DNA of 6,920 nucleotides from an uncultured Cyanobium sp. (lineage in GTDB: Bacteria; Cyanobacteriota; Cyanobacteriia; PCC-6307; Cyanobiaceae). The notes under the pieces are model-generated. The model was given only the letters and a program-made list of their open reading frames with translations. It did no database searches and was not told the DNA's origin. The first letter of the stretch is position 1, and every line of letters starts with the position of its first letter. This document shows positions 6,484 through 6,920 of this stretch, in pieces. The stretch covers positions 1-6,920 of the forward strand of contig CALFOF010000062.1 in assembly GCA_937919075.1 (NCBI GenBank), read 5' to 3'. The position numbers and the translations under genes are program-made.

Positions 6484-6920
6484 GGCTGCTGGGATCAGGG
6501 GCGGTGAGCAGATTGACGCCGGAGAAGGCCAGAGCCACGCCAAACAACGTGCCAATCACCCAGAGGCTGTCGCTGGGCCATTCCGCGATCAGCAGCCCGC
6601 CCAGGATGGCGGTCACCAGACCGTCGGCGATCACCAGTCCCCGGGCCGGCACCTTGGCTGCGGCGCCGGCGGCCAGCTCCATCACCCCTTCGAAGGCCAT
6701 CAGCAGGCCCACCAACAGGGTGAGGCTCACCTCGCTGCTCACCGGAAACACCAGGATCCAGAGGCCGCCGCCCACGTAGAGCAGCCCGCTGAGGGCGCGA
6801 AACAACTTGGTGCTGAGGTCGCCACCACCGGTGAGCCGTAGCAGCTGGGAAATGCCCCCGGCCACCGCCACCCCGCCCAGCACGATCGTCAGCAGCGTGG
6901 CGGACACGAACGGCAGGGCG
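6467..6920 (-). CDS. DUF308/HdeD family membrane protein, 5' end beyond the window
   Basis: The frame runs from the right edge to a TGA at 6469-6467. Five hydrophobic segments can be seen in the last 146 codons: TLLTIVLGGVAVAGG, LFRALSGLLYVGGGLWILVF, SLTLLVGLLMAFEGVMELAAG, GLVIADGLVTAILGGLLIAEW and SLWVIGTLFGVALAFSGVNLL. The repeated pattern of a Gly-rich helix, a short loop with a W/P turn, and a helix ending in a (F/S)GV(M/N)EL-like motif is typical of the DUF308/HdeD family, which usually has six helices and about 190 aa. HdeD of E. coli is linked to acid resistance, but the function of most homologues is unknown. A GTG at 6907 could start the protein, but the frame stays open to the edge, and the first segment looks like the second helix of the family. 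The true start is therefore probably about 30-45 codons further right. The protein would sit in the cytoplasmic membrane. Confidence 0.8.
   Translation of the reverse strand, partial: ALPFVSATLLTIVLGGVAVAGGISQLLRLTGGGDLSTKLFRALSGLLYVGGGLWILVFPVSSEVSLTLLVGLLMAFEGVMELAAGAAAKVPARGLVIADGLVTAILGGLLIAEWPSDSLWVIGTLFGVALAFSGVNLLTAPDPSSLSAND

Overview
The window is GC-rich and gene-dense. It looks like part of the chromosome of a high-GC picocyanobacterium of the Synechococcus/Cyanobium type. This is an inference from composition, from protein family resemblance and from one GCGATCGC (HIP1-type) palindrome. None of these is decisive, and the window has no rRNA or photosystem marker to settle it.

Layout from left to right. 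Positions 56-547 (+) encode a YajQ/DUF520 nucleotide-binding protein. It is followed almost without a gap by a very large gene (GTG at 572, or GTG at 551; stop at 4381) for an ATP-dependent 5-oxoprolinase, in which the hydantoinase A and B domains form one polypeptide. The next gene (4368-6254, +) overlaps its end by 14 nt. It encodes an exported gamma-glutamyltransferase with an intact catalytic Thr and intact substrate-binding motifs. The three genes read as one operon. After an 88-nt spacer that carries a perfect 6-bp hairpin, a 46-codon ORF (6343-6483, +) could encode a single-span membrane protein. On the opposite strand, a DUF308/HdeD-type membrane protein gene runs in from the right edge, with its 5' end outside the window. 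It ends at 6467, so its 3' end overlaps that of the small ORF by 17 nt.

How the genes work together. Gamma-glutamyltransferase attacks gamma-glutamyl bonds, as in glutathione, outside the cytoplasmic membrane. 5-Oxoprolinase turns cytoplasmic 5-oxoproline into glutamate at the cost of ATP. Both belong to the gamma-glutamyl cycle, so the overlapping pair is best read as a module for recovering glutamate from glutathione or other gamma-glutamyl compounds. The enzyme that would link them (a gamma-glutamylcyclotransferase) and a transporter are not in the window. The role of YajQ in this operon is unknown.

I see no mobile element, CRISPR array, tRNA or rRNA, and no convincing evidence of a wholly new system. 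The points most worth a second look are the gene cluster itself, small in-frame repeat expansions in the two enzymes, a His at the gating position of the transferase lid loop, the unnamed 46-aa ORF with a hairpin over its ribosome binding site, and the convergent overlap at the right end.
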